DNA from: Nannocystis bainbridge
GTDB lineage: Bacteria; Myxococcota_A; Polyangia; Nannocystales; Nannocystaceae
Length of the DNA stretch: 64,000 bases
NCBI RefSeq assembly: GCF_028368995.1
Contig: NZ_JAQNDL010000004.1
Coordinates: 628,001-692,000, forward strand
Direction: 5' to 3'
Shown here piece after piece: positions 1 to 7,613 of this stretch (position 1 is its first letter; every line of letters starts with the position of its first letter). The notes below the pieces were generated by a model. The model was not told the DNA's origin. It made no database searches and saw nothing but the letters and a program-made list of their open reading frames with translations. The translations under genes and the position numbers were made by a program.

Positions 1-431
1 GCGACCCGCGGGACCCGCAGGCCGTGCAGCACGCTGGTGGCGGCGACGGCGTCGGGCGGGGAGATGATGCCGCCGAGCATGAAGCCGAGCGCGAGCGAGC
101 AGTCGGGGACGAGGGCGTGGGCGACCAGCGCGACGGCGGTGGCGGTGAACAGGACCAGACCGAACGCCTGCAGGGCGATGGGCCCGCGCAGGCGCACGAA
201 CTCTCGCCAGGGGGTGAACCACGCGGCCTGGTAGAGCAGCGGCGGCAGGAACACCAGGAACACCAGCTCGGGATCGAGGCTGACGTGCGGGGCGCCGGGG
301 ACGAGGCTGATGCCGAGGCCGCCGAGCACGAGGAGGATCGGGTAGCTGATGCCGAGCCGCCCGCTGAGCACGTGCAGGACGCCGATGGCGAACAGCAGCG
401 AGAGGACGAGCAGGAGTTCGTGGTGCAGCAT
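1..431 (-). CDS. Na+/H+ antiporter, CPA1 family (3' end cut by window edge)
   Basis: The complement strand from the ATG at 431 reads a very hydrophobic protein beginning MLHHELLLVLSLLFAIGVLH and reaching the motif GGIISPPDAVAAT. That motif is the signature of transmembrane segment 5-6 of CPA1 (NhaP/YjcE-type) cation:proton antiporters, where the Asp takes part in ion exchange. About 143 residues, four to five membrane segments, are visible; the C-terminal two thirds lies outside the window. It sits 42 nt downstream of the Smr-domain gene on the same strand, so the two are probably co-transcribed. Expected role is Na+(K+)/H+ exchange in the inner membrane for pH and salt homeostasis. Family assignment is firm; ion specificity is unknown. 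Confidence 0.85.
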   Translation of the reverse strand, partial: MLHHELLLVLSLLFAIGVLHVLSGRLGISYPILLVLGGLGISLVPGAPHVSLDPELVFLVFLPPLLYQAAWFTPWREFVRLRGPIALQAFGLVLFTATAVALVAHALVPDCSLALGFMLGGIISPPDAVAATSVLHGLRVPRV

Positions 432-473
432 CGACGCGCTCGAGGCTAACGCGGGGTCGCGGGGCGGGCCACG

Positions 474-1262
474 TCAGCCGGGCGGGCCGTTGTCGGGATC
501 TGGCCCCGGGGACAGGTCGACGATGGTGGCGCCCCATCCGCCGCCGCGGTGGCCGCCGAGGCGGTAGGCGACGACGCGCGGGTGACGATCGAGGATCGCG
601 TGCACGGTCCGTCGCAGGGCGCCGATGCCCTTGCCGTGGACGATGCGGACCTCGGTGATGCCGCGCGCGCGGCAGACTTCGAGGTACTCGAGCACGAGGC
701 GCTTGACGTCCTTGGGGCTGAAGTTGTGGAGGTCGAGCTCGCCGTCAACGGGCAGCTCGGCGGCGCGGTCGGAGCCGGCGAGGGCGCCGAAGAAGCCGGC
801 GCGCCCGGCCCACGGAGCCCACGGGAGCGCGGTGACGGGAGCGGGCTGATAGGCGGCGGGCCGCGGGAGGGCGCAGCGATGGACGGTGCGGGCGGCCCGG
901 GCGAACGGGTTCCACGGGCGCTGGCCCTGGGCGGGGCCGGGCTGCCAGCGCTCGCCGACGCGGAGCTCGAGGGTGAAGCGGCCGGGGCGGCCGGGCCAGC
1001 GTTCGGCGACGATCCGCAGGTCGCCGAACAGGGCGGCGCCGATCAGGTCGAGGGCGAGGGCGGCCTGATCGTCGCTGTCGTCGTCGTCGGCGAGCGCGAA
1101 CGAAGCTGTCCATCCGGACAGGTCGACGCGCAGGCGATCGCCGTCGCGGTGGACGCCGAGCTCGAGGTCGCCGAGGCGGACGACGCCGGGGGGCGAGGGC
1201 GCGAGGCCGCAGGCGGCGAGCATGGCGTCGAGTGCGTGCGCGAAGGCCTCGCCGGGGGTCAT
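474..1262 (-). CDS. Smr-domain protein
   Basis: A 262-residue protein starting MTPGEAFAHALDAMLAACGL. The first 170 residues are of unknown fold. The C-terminal 80 residues form a Smr (small MutS-related) domain: LDLHNFSPKDVKRLVLEYLE, then IVHGKGIGALRRTV, then a Gly-rich end (GGHRGGGWGATIVDL). The LDLH and HGKG signatures are those of Smr nicking endonucleases such as YdaL/SmrA. The reading frame continues upstream without a stop, but the domain and the ATG next to the divergent cupin promoter favour this start. It probably leads an operon with the antiporter. A hairpin of the window-wide palindrome type (CTGTCC/GGACAG, 1106-1121) lies inside the gene. Smr-fold assignment is firm; substrate is unknown. 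Confidence 0.85.
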   Translation of the reverse strand: MTPGEAFAHALDAMLAACGLAPSPPGVVRLGDLELGVHRDGDRLRVDLSGWTASFALADDDDSDDQAALALDLIGAALFGDLRIVAERWPGRPGRFTLELRVGERWQPGPAQGQRPWNPFARAARTVHRCALPRPAAYQPAPVTALPWAPWAGRAGFFGALAGSDRAAELPVDGELDLHNFSPKDVKRLVLEYLEVCRARGITEVRIVHGKGIGALRRTVHAILDRHPRVVAYRLGGHRGGGWGATIVDLSPGPDPDNGPPG

Positions 1263-1334
1263 GGCCACGAGAGTGTAGGCGCGGTCGGCTGCGCGAGGCC
1301 AGGCGCGGCGGCGCGAGCGTGCTAGGAACGCGAC

Positions 1335-1796
1335 ATGAAGATCGATCTCGACGAGGCGCCGACGCTGGTCGGCACGCGCTATCCGGCCCCGTTCGACGCG
1401 CCGTGCCAGGACCGCGTGCGGGTCCGTCTGGGGGCGGCGGCGGGGCTGTCGCAGTTCGGCGTGAACTTGCTGCGGCTGGCGCCCGGGACGTGGTCGAGCC
1501 AGCGCCACTGGCACGCGCGCGAGGACGAGTTCGTGTACGTGCTGACGGGCGAGGTGGTGCTGGTGACGGAGGCGGGCGAGACGACGCTGCGCGCGGGTGA
1601 GTGCGCGGGGTTCCCCCACGGGGTGGCGAGCGGGCATCACCTGCAGAACCGCGGGTCGGTGGAGGCGACGGTGCTCGAGGTCGGGACCGACGATCCGCGC
1701 GACGAGGTGGAGTACCCGGACATCGACATGCGGTGGACGCCGGACGGGTACGCGCGCCGCGACGGGACGCCGTATCCGCGACGCAAGGACGGGTGA
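1335..1796 (+). CDS. Cupin-domain protein
   Basis: 153 residues with a single conserved cupin barrel. Cupin motif 1 is visible as HWHAREDEFVYVLTGEV (two His, one Glu as metal ligands) and motif 2 as FPHGVASGHHLQN. The family includes small metal-binding enzymes and sugar- or ligand-binding proteins, and the C-terminal DMRWTPDGYARRDGTPYP resembles cupin_2 proteins often annotated as dimethylsulfonioproprionate lyase-like or mannose-6-phosphate isomerase-like. It is divergent from the Smr gene with a 72-nt gap and ends about 50 nt before the convergent LysR gene. No specific substrate can be inferred. Confidence 0.85.
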   Translation: MKIDLDEAPTLVGTRYPAPFDAPCQDRVRVRLGAAAGLSQFGVNLLRLAPGTWSSQRHWHAREDEFVYVLTGEVVLVTEAGETTLRAGECAGFPHGVASGHHLQNRGSVEATVLEVGTDDPRDEVEYPDIDMRWTPDGYARRDGTPYPRRKDG

Positions 1797-1849
1797 CGAA
1801 GCGAAGGCCGTGAAGTCGTCGGTGTGGGCGCGGCGAGCGGAGGGAGGCC

Positions 1850-2755
1850 TCAAGCGGTCGCCAGCGGGGCGGCGCGGAAGGCCTCGATCACGAACTCGCG
1901 GAAGGCGGTGACCTTGCGCGGGAGGTGCTTGCCGCCGGCGCACACCAGCCACAGGCCGCCGGAGTGGATGGCCCAGCGCGGCAGGACGCGGACCAGCAGG
2001 CCGGCGGCGACGTCGGGCTCGGCGTAGAAGTCGGGCAGGATGCCGAGGCCGGCGCCGGCGCGCAGGGCCTGGCGGGCGAACGACATGTCGTCGCAGACGA
2101 TCCGGCCGACCGGCTTGAGGACGGCCGGGTCGCCGGGGCCGTCGAGGCGCAGCCTGGGGCCGCCGCGGTAGGCGACCCAGGTGTGGCCGGCGAGCTCGCG
2201 CGGGCTGCGAGGCGTCCCGCGGCGGGCGAGGTAGGCCGGCGAGGCGTGGAGCTGGACGGCGATGGTGCCGAGCTTGCGCGCGGTGAACGAGGCGTCGCCG
2301 AGCGGGCGGCGGGCGATCCGGAACGCGACGTCGATGCCCTCGGCGACCATGTCGACGAGGTTGTTGGCGAGCCGCATGTCGACCTCGACGTTCGGGTAGC
2401 GGGCGACGAAGCGGGTGACGATGTCGGCGAGCACGGCGGCGCCGAAGTCGACGGTGGCGGTGATCCGCAGGCGGCCCGAGGGCTGCTCCTCGCGCTCGGG
2501 CAGCTCGGCGAGCGAGCGCTGGAGGGCGGCGATGAGCGGTGCGGTGCGCTCGTAGAGGGCGGCGCCGGCGGTGGTGACGGCGACGCGGCGGGTGGTGCGG
2601 TGCAGGAGCTGGACGCCCATGGCCTGCTCGAGGCCGAGGACGCCGCGGCTGACCGAGGACTTGGGCAGGCCGAGGCGGCGGGCGGCGGCGGAGAAGCTGG
2701 CAGTGTCGACGACGGCGACGAAGCGGGCGAGGCGGTCGAGATCGACTGTTGTCAT
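1850..2755 (-). CDS. LysR-family transcriptional regulator
   Basis: 301 residues, the usual LysR length. The N-terminal winged helix-turn-helix is clear: FVAVVDTASFSAAARRLGLP then SSVSRGVLGLEQAMGVQLLH and RTTRRVAVTTAGAALYER. It is followed by a substrate-binding domain (GRLRITATVDFGAAVLADIV onward) typical of the CrgA/DmlR-like subgroup. It is transcribed away from the NmrA-type oxidoreductase with only 65 nt between the starts, the standard arrangement for a LysR protein controlling its divergent neighbour and itself. Confidence 0.93.
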   Translation of the reverse strand: MTTVDLDRLARFVAVVDTASFSAAARRLGLPKSSVSRGVLGLEQAMGVQLLHRTTRRVAVTTAGAALYERTAPLIAALQRSLAELPEREEQPSGRLRITATVDFGAAVLADIVTRFVARYPNVEVDMRLANNLVDMVAEGIDVAFRIARRPLGDASFTARKLGTIAVQLHASPAYLARRGTPRSPRELAGHTWVAYRGGPRLRLDGPGDPAVLKPVGRIVCDDMSFARQALRAGAGLGILPDFYAEPDVAAGLLVRVLPRWAIHSGGLWLVCAGGKHLPRKVTAFREFVIEAFRAAPLATA

Positions 2756-2820
2756 TGCGGAACAGTATCGCGACGAATGGGCAGCTTGTCGCCAATTCGC
2801 AACGGCCTAGACTGGCCGGT
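2756..2820. promoter_or_regulatory. Divergent LysR/oxidoreductase control region
   Basis: A 65-nt gap between two divergent starts. It is visibly richer in A/T than its surroundings (AACAGTATCG, GCCAATTCGCAACG) and holds TTGC near 2755 and GCAA near 2798 as loosely spaced inverted half-sites, plus a TTGTCGCCAATTCGCAA segment. LysR sites are usually T-N11-A palindromes, so this is the likely operator, but no exact box can be fixed. Confidence 0.4.
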
Positions 2821-3717
2821 ATGCCGGATCGAAACGAGAAGACGCTGCTCGTCACGGGCGCTGCGGGCCACCTGGGCCGGCGCGTGGTCGAGCTGTTGCT
2901 GGCGGCCGGTGAGCGCCGCGTGATCGCCGGCAGCCGCACGCCGGAGGCGCTGCACGAGCTGACGGGGCGCGGGGCCGAGGCGCGAAAGGTGGACTTCGAC
3001 GACGCGGCCGGGCTCGACGCGGCGCTGGTCGGGGTCGACCGGCTGCTGATCGTCAGCACCGACGCGGTGCTCGAGCCGGGGCGCCGGATCGCCCAGCACG
3101 CGCGCGCGGTCGCGGCGGCGGTGCGCGCCGGGGTGCGCCACGTGGTCTACACGTCGTTGACGAACCCGGGGCCGGAGTCGCCGATCGGGCTGGCGGTCGA
3201 TCACCGCGAGACGGAGGCGGCGCTGGCGAGGAGCGGGCTCGGGTTCACGATCCTGCGCAACAACATCTACGCGGAGCTGCTGCTGCAGGCGGGCGCGGGG
3301 GCGGTGGCGAGCGGGCGGCTGGTGCACGCGGCCGGCGACGGGGCTGCGGGTTACGTGACGCGGGAGGACTGCGCGCGGGCGGCCGCGGCGGCGCTGGCGA
3401 GCGCGGACACGGGCTCGCAGGTGCTCGACGTGACGGGGCCGGAGGCGGTGACGCAGGCGCAGCTGGCGGGCCTGCTGGCGGAGGTGACGGGGCGGCCGGT
3501 GCAGGCGGTGAACGTGTCGCCGGCGCAGCTGCGCGAGGGGATGATCGGGCACGGGCTGCCGCCGGCGCTGGCGGAGGTGCTGGTGTCGTTCGACCGCGCG
3601 ATCGCCCAGGGGACGCTGGCGGTCGTCAGCGGGGCGGTGGAAGGGCTGACGGGGCGCCGGCCGACGAGCGTGCGCGAGTTCCTGGCGGCGCACCGGAGCG
3701 CGCTCGTCGGGGCGTGA
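2821..3717 (+). CDS. NmrA-like SDR, NAD(P)H:quinone oxidoreductase type
   Basis: 298 residues. The N-terminal Rossmann signature LLVTGAAGHLGRRVVELLL marks an atypical short-chain dehydrogenase of the NmrA/QorB group, and TILRNNIYAELLL matches the substrate-cleft region of E. coli QorB (YtfG). There is no YxxxK catalytic pair, as expected for this class. The ATG at 2821 is chosen because an upstream in-frame start would run through the LysR promoter and the Rossmann motif would be displaced. It probably uses NADPH to reduce quinones and is likely controlled by the divergent LysR gene. Confidence 0.88.
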   Translation: MPDRNEKTLLVTGAAGHLGRRVVELLLAAGERRVIAGSRTPEALHELTGRGAEARKVDFDDAAGLDAALVGVDRLLIVSTDAVLEPGRRIAQHARAVAAAVRAGVRHVVYTSLTNPGPESPIGLAVDHRETEAALARSGLGFTILRNNIYAELLLQAGAGAVASGRLVHAAGDGAAGYVTREDCARAAAAALASADTGSQVLDVTGPEAVTQAQLAGLLAEVTGRPVQAVNVSPAQLREGMIGHGLPPALAEVLVSFDRAIAQGTLAVVSGAVEGLTGRRPTSVREFLAAHRSALVGA

Positions 3718-3817
3718 GGTCCTGCGGCGCGAGGCGGCGCCTGCAGTCGGGCGGGCTCGGGCGTAGCGCGCCGACGTCCGCGCGGCGGGAGCCGGGCGCC
3801 GCCGCGGTGAGGCGATA

Positions 3818-3895
3818 GGTGTCCGTGAGGACATGTGCGAAGGGACCTGTGCGTCGGGACAGGGCCGATCGCGCATGTCCTCGCGGACATGCGCC
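3818..3895. repeat. GGACATGTCC-type palindrome cluster
   Basis: Several degenerate copies of the window-wide palindrome: GTCCGTGAGGACATGT, GGGACCTGTGCGTCGGGACAG and GCATGTCCTCGCGGACATGC. The last forms a good hairpin. The cluster fills the gap between the oxidoreductase end and the convergent FG-GAP lipoprotein end, a position suited to a bidirectional transcription stop. Confidence 0.75.
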
Positions 3896-3897
3896 GT

Positions 3898-6360
3898 TCA
3901 ACCCGGCGAGGGGCAGGCGGCGGCGGTGGTGAGGTCGGTGTTGTTGGCCTCGTTGCACTCGGAGATCGCGCCGTTGCCCTTGCTCGGCTCGTCGACCTCG
4001 ACGAAGTAGTCGGCGGTCATGTTCCCGGGCGGGGCCTGGACCAGCAGCTTGACCTTCTCCGAGCCGCCGGGCAGGAGCGCGGTGGTGGTGACGGTGCTCT
4101 GCAGCAGGGTGCCGGTGGCGTCCTGGCCCTGGTAGAAGTCGACGATGACGCCGGCGGGCACGCCGAGGGCGCCCTCGTTGCGCACGGTGGCGATGAGCTC
4201 GAGCTGCTCGGCGCAGAAGCCGAGGCCGATCGAGAGCTGGACGGTGAGGTCGGGGGCGTTGAAGACGCCCTCGCCCTGGACGTTCTGGCGGTAGTTGTTG
4301 AGGCCCGGCGTGGTCCAGTTGTCGGACTCCTTGGCCGGGACGTTGCCCGCGGAGGTGGTGCCGGTGACGTGATAGGTGTGCTGCGTCCACACGCGCCGGG
4401 TCGGGACCCAGCCGTCGCCGGCGTCGCCGTAGAGGAACACGCCCTTGCGCTGCTTGTAGCCCGGCGCGTTGCAGCCGCCGACGTTGGTGGCGACCATGAG
4501 GAGCTCCGAGTTGCCGTCGGCGTCGGCGTCGACGACCAGCGGGTACTCGTGGATCGTGGCGCTCGAGTTCTCGATCTGCAGCAGGACGGTGCCGTCCTTG
4601 CCGGAGTAGACGCGGGCGTAACACTCGTCGTTGTAGGTGACCTCGGCGGCGCCGTCGCCCTGGAAATCGAACACCGACGAGCCGGTGGCGTTGGACGACT
4701 GATCCTGGGTCGTGGCCGACCAGACGCGGAAGATGGCGCCGGCGGCCGGGTTCGGATCGCCGTTGGGCTTGACGATGTCTTCGCCGTCGCGGTTGAGGTC
4801 GAACACGGTGTAGCGCGAGGCGCCGGCGACCGCGAGCTCGGGCCGGCCGTCGCCGTCGAAGTCGGCGACCGTCGGCGGGCCGCCGAGACCGCCGCCGGGG
4901 ATGGCCCGCGGCTGGGTGCGCATGCCGTCGTTGCCGTCGCACAGGACGCCGGTCGGATCGATGCCGCACCACAGCTTGCCGGTCAGGCCGTCGAGCACGC
5001 GCACGTTGCCGGTGGCGGCGAGGATGACCTCGGGGGTGCCGTTCTGATCGAGGTCGGCGATCGCCGGCCAGCCGTCGGTGCCGTCGGTGTTGTTCCACAG
5101 CTCGGTGACGGCGACGGTCGGCGGATCGCCGGGGGTCCAGGCGACCGACCAGGCCTGCTTGCCGCTGATGATCTCGGGGTAGCCGTCACCCGTGAGGTCG
5201 GCGACGGCCGAGAGACCGCCGGCGTACGAGGCCGGCGAACCGACGATGCCGCCGTTGTTGTTCAGGTTCCACACGACGAGGCCGTCGTGGTCGAACAGGG
5301 TGGCGCCGATGACGATCTCGGCCTGGTCGTCGTCGTCGAAGTTGGCGAGGGTGATGCCGCCGTTGTCGACGCGGGTGGTCGCCGAGACGTTGTTGGCGGT
5401 GTGCGAGGTCCACAGGAGGTTGCCCATGCCGTCGATGGCGTGGATCGGGCTCTTGCCGCCGCTGACGCGCCCGGTGTAGACGATGTCGGGCAGGCCGTCG
5501 CCGCTGACGTCGCCGACGGCGACGGTGGTGCGGCCGTGCGAGCCGAACTTGTTGTTGGCGGGCTCGTGGTCGATGCGGAACTTCTCGAGGCCAGTGGCGC
5601 CGTCGAGCACGATGATGACGCCGACGGTGTAGTCGTCGGAGTCCTTGTAGCGGGTGGTGTTGACGACGACCTCGGGCACGCCGTCGCCGTCGAGGTCGGC
5701 GACCGCGGGGCTCGAGAACACCTCTTCTTCGATCCACGACCACTCGGGGACGGCGTTGAGGGTGTCGAACTCGGGCACGATCTCGCAGGTCAGCGGGTCG
5801 GGCTGCGGCAGGCACTGGCCCAGGGTCTGCTCGCAGTATTCGCCGGGCTGGCAGTCGTAGGAGTCCTGGCACGGGGCGCCCGGCATGACGCACTCGGCGC
5901 CCGAGCAGACGTTGCCGATCGCGCAGCACTCGAGGTCCGGACCGCAGTGGACGCCGCTGTCACATTGGGGCAGGCAGTTGTCGTCGAGGCACTCGTTGCC
6001 GGCGGGACAGCAGGTGGCCGGTTCGCCGCACAGGGTGCCGCCCTCGCACAGGTCGTCGCCGCCGGTGGTGCTGCTGCTGTCGCTGGTGATGCCGTCGGTG
6101 GTGGTGGCGGTGCCGTCGGTGGTGACAGCGGTGGCGCCGGTCATGGTCTCGTCGCCGGACATGCCGGTGGTGGGACCGGTGGTCGGCACGACGGTGGTGG
6201 TGACCCCGGCGGTGGAGGCCGTGCCGTCCGTGCCGCTGTCGGTGGTCGAACCAGTGTTGCCGCCGCTGGCGGTGACCGTGCCGCCGTTGTCGCCGCATCC
6301 GACCGCGCCGACGAGTGCCAACAACCAACCCGAGCTCAAACCCCACAATGTTCGCTGCAC
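3898..6360 (-). CDS. FG-GAP/VCBS-repeat lipoprotein
   Basis: 820 residues. A lipoprotein signal ends in LVGAVGC (residues about 16-22), followed by a roughly 80-residue Thr/Ser/Gly linker, a Cys-rich segment (about residues 100-185) and then a repeated beta-propeller-type region. The repeats carry the FG-GAP calcium-loop pattern: VADLDGDGVPEVVV, VGDVSGDGLPDIVY, ADLTGDGYPEIISG, ADLDQNGTPEVIL, ADFDGDGRPELAV and DADADGNSELLMV. The last 130 residues resemble a CARDB-type beta-sandwich. This is a typical myxobacterial outer-surface protein, probably an adhesin or binding protein anchored in the outer membrane. No enzymatic motif is seen. The palindrome cluster lies directly 3' of it. Confidence 0.85.
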   Translation of the reverse strand: MQRTLWGLSSGWLLALVGAVGCGDNGGTVTASGGNTGSTTDSGTDGTASTAGVTTTVVPTTGPTTGMSGDETMTGATAVTTDGTATTTDGITSDSSSTTGGDDLCEGGTLCGEPATCCPAGNECLDDNCLPQCDSGVHCGPDLECCAIGNVCSGAECVMPGAPCQDSYDCQPGEYCEQTLGQCLPQPDPLTCEIVPEFDTLNAVPEWSWIEEEVFSSPAVADLDGDGVPEVVVNTTRYKDSDDYTVGVIIVLDGATGLEKFRIDHEPANNKFGSHGRTTVAVGDVSGDGLPDIVYTGRVSGGKSPIHAIDGMGNLLWTSHTANNVSATTRVDNGGITLANFDDDDQAEIVIGATLFDHDGLVVWNLNNNGGIVGSPASYAGGLSAVADLTGDGYPEIISGKQAWSVAWTPGDPPTVAVTELWNNTDGTDGWPAIADLDQNGTPEVILAATGNVRVLDGLTGKLWCGIDPTGVLCDGNDGMRTQPRAIPGGGLGGPPTVADFDGDGRPELAVAGASRYTVFDLNRDGEDIVKPNGDPNPAAGAIFRVWSATTQDQSSNATGSSVFDFQGDGAAEVTYNDECYARVYSGKDGTVLLQIENSSATIHEYPLVVDADADGNSELLMVATNVGGCNAPGYKQRKGVFLYGDAGDGWVPTRRVWTQHTYHVTGTTSAGNVPAKESDNWTTPGLNNYRQNVQGEGVFNAPDLTVQLSIGLGFCAEQLELIATVRNEGALGVPAGVIVDFYQGQDATGTLLQSTVTTTALLPGGSEKVKLLVQAPPGNMTADYFVEVDEPSKGNGAISECNEANNTDLTTAAACPSPG

Positions 6361-6615
6361 CGGCGAAGCTCATCACAGGCGCCTGGGCCGATCAACCGGC
6401 GGGGCCCTGGGCTGTTTCTGCGCTTGTCCGCGTGCGACGACGGTCCTCGGGCCGAGCACGAGGCGCGACGAACGCGGCCGGCGAACGTGAACGAACGGCG
6501 CGTCGACGTTTACCGCCGGTTGATGCGCGGGCGAGAAGTCGTGGCGGTCCGTCACCGTCGAGGCGTCACTCGACGAACCGCGCACGGAGCCGGTCGTCAC
6601 CACCCGAAGGTACCG

Positions 6616-7110
6616 ATGTCACACCCGATCTTTCGTACACTCATGGGCACGCTGATGTGCGGCTCGCTGATGACCGGCGCGCTGGGCTGCGCGTCGCCGG
6701 AGCGCCTCCGCGGGCTCGACCGCCGCTTCTACCAGAACCTGGACAGTGAGAAGGACCGCGCGGCGTACTTGAAGACGCCCAAGGCGCAGCGGCAGAGCTT
6801 TTTGCAGAGCCAGGGAATTTGGGACAGGTGGCAGGCGCTGCCCGAGGCCGAGCGCACGGCGGCGAAGCGCGGGCAGCTGGCGCCGGGCTCGCAGGAGTTC
6901 GCGGGGTTCATGGCCTGGGGGCCGCCGGCCGACACGCAGCGGCGCACGGCCGGCGAGCGCGAGGTGGCGTTCCACACCTTCATCCGCTGCACGAGCGGGC
7001 CCAAGACCGGCCGCTACGTGCAGGCGAGCAGCACGTGCGACGGGACGTTCAACGAAATCGAAGTCGCGGTCGAGGGCGGGATCGTGACGGAGATCAAAGT
7101 TCTCAACTGA
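6616..7110 (+). CDS. Small lipoprotein of unknown function
   Basis: 164 residues starting MSHPIFRTLMGTLMCGSLMT, with a lipobox TGALGC at about residues 21-26. The mature part is charged and soluble, with no recognisable family. One predicted disulfide-capable pair (RCTSGPKTGRY, SSTCDGTF) occurs near the C-terminus. The frame is open far upstream, but the signal peptide fixes the start. It is divergent from the FG-GAP lipoprotein, with about 250 nt between the two starts. Confidence 0.75.
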   Translation: MSHPIFRTLMGTLMCGSLMTGALGCASPERLRGLDRRFYQNLDSEKDRAAYLKTPKAQRQSFLQSQGIWDRWQALPEAERTAAKRGQLAPGSQEFAGFMAWGPPADTQRRTAGEREVAFHTFIRCTSGPKTGRYVQASSTCDGTFNEIEVAVEGGIVTEIKVLN

Positions 7111-7295
7111 GCGCGGCCCGGCGAACGTCGTGCGCCCGCCGCGATCCGCTCGATCGCGGCAGGGCGCGGCGAATGCGAGGCGGCGAGGCGCGATCGCGCG
7201 GCTGCATCATTCGGTGAGATCGAGCCGGCGAGACCGCGGCGGGCTCGACGATTTGCGCAAGTGACAGCGGCGCAACAGGACGACAGGTTGGCGGC

Positions 7296-7601
7296 ATGTC
7301 CACTGCCAACGATCACGTCCACGTCGTCGCCACCCTGCAAGCCCTGCCGGATCAAATCGCCTCGCTGGCGGCGCTGCTCGGCGAGCTGGCCCGGACTTCG
7401 CGCCAGGAGGCCGGCAACCTGCGCTTCGATGTCCACCAGCAAGCGTCGAACCCGAGCCAGCTGATCACGATCGAACACTGGGACGGGTCGGCCTCGGTCG
7501 ACGCGCACATGACGAGCGCGCACGTCGGGACGGTGCTGGCCAGGCTGGCGCCGCTGCTGGCCGCGCCGCCGCAGATCGTGCGCTACAGCCAGATCGCGTG
7601 A
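7296..7601 (+). CDS. Antibiotic biosynthesis monooxygenase (ABM)-domain protein
   Basis: 101 residues, the standard size for a single ABM/YgiN-like dimeric alpha+beta barrel. Matching features are VVATLQALPDQIASLAALLG at the start, EAGNLRFDVHQ, ITIEHWDGSASVDAHMTSAH in the middle and the closing PPQIVRYSQI strand. Family members act as small quinol or aromatic oxygenases or heme-degrading enzymes. It is convergent with the XylR-type regulator and separated by only 12 nt. Confidence 0.85.
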   Translation: MSTANDHVHVVATLQALPDQIASLAALLGELARTSRQEAGNLRFDVHQQASNPSQLITIEHWDGSASVDAHMTSAHVGTVLARLAPLLAAPPQIVRYSQIA

Positions 7602-7613
7602 GGCCGGACGCGG

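Noticed and set aside
3835..6615. Plus-strand extension of the small lipoprotein gene back to 3835
   Set aside because: The frame is a shadow of the FG-GAP lipoprotein; the signal peptide with lipobox begins at 6616.
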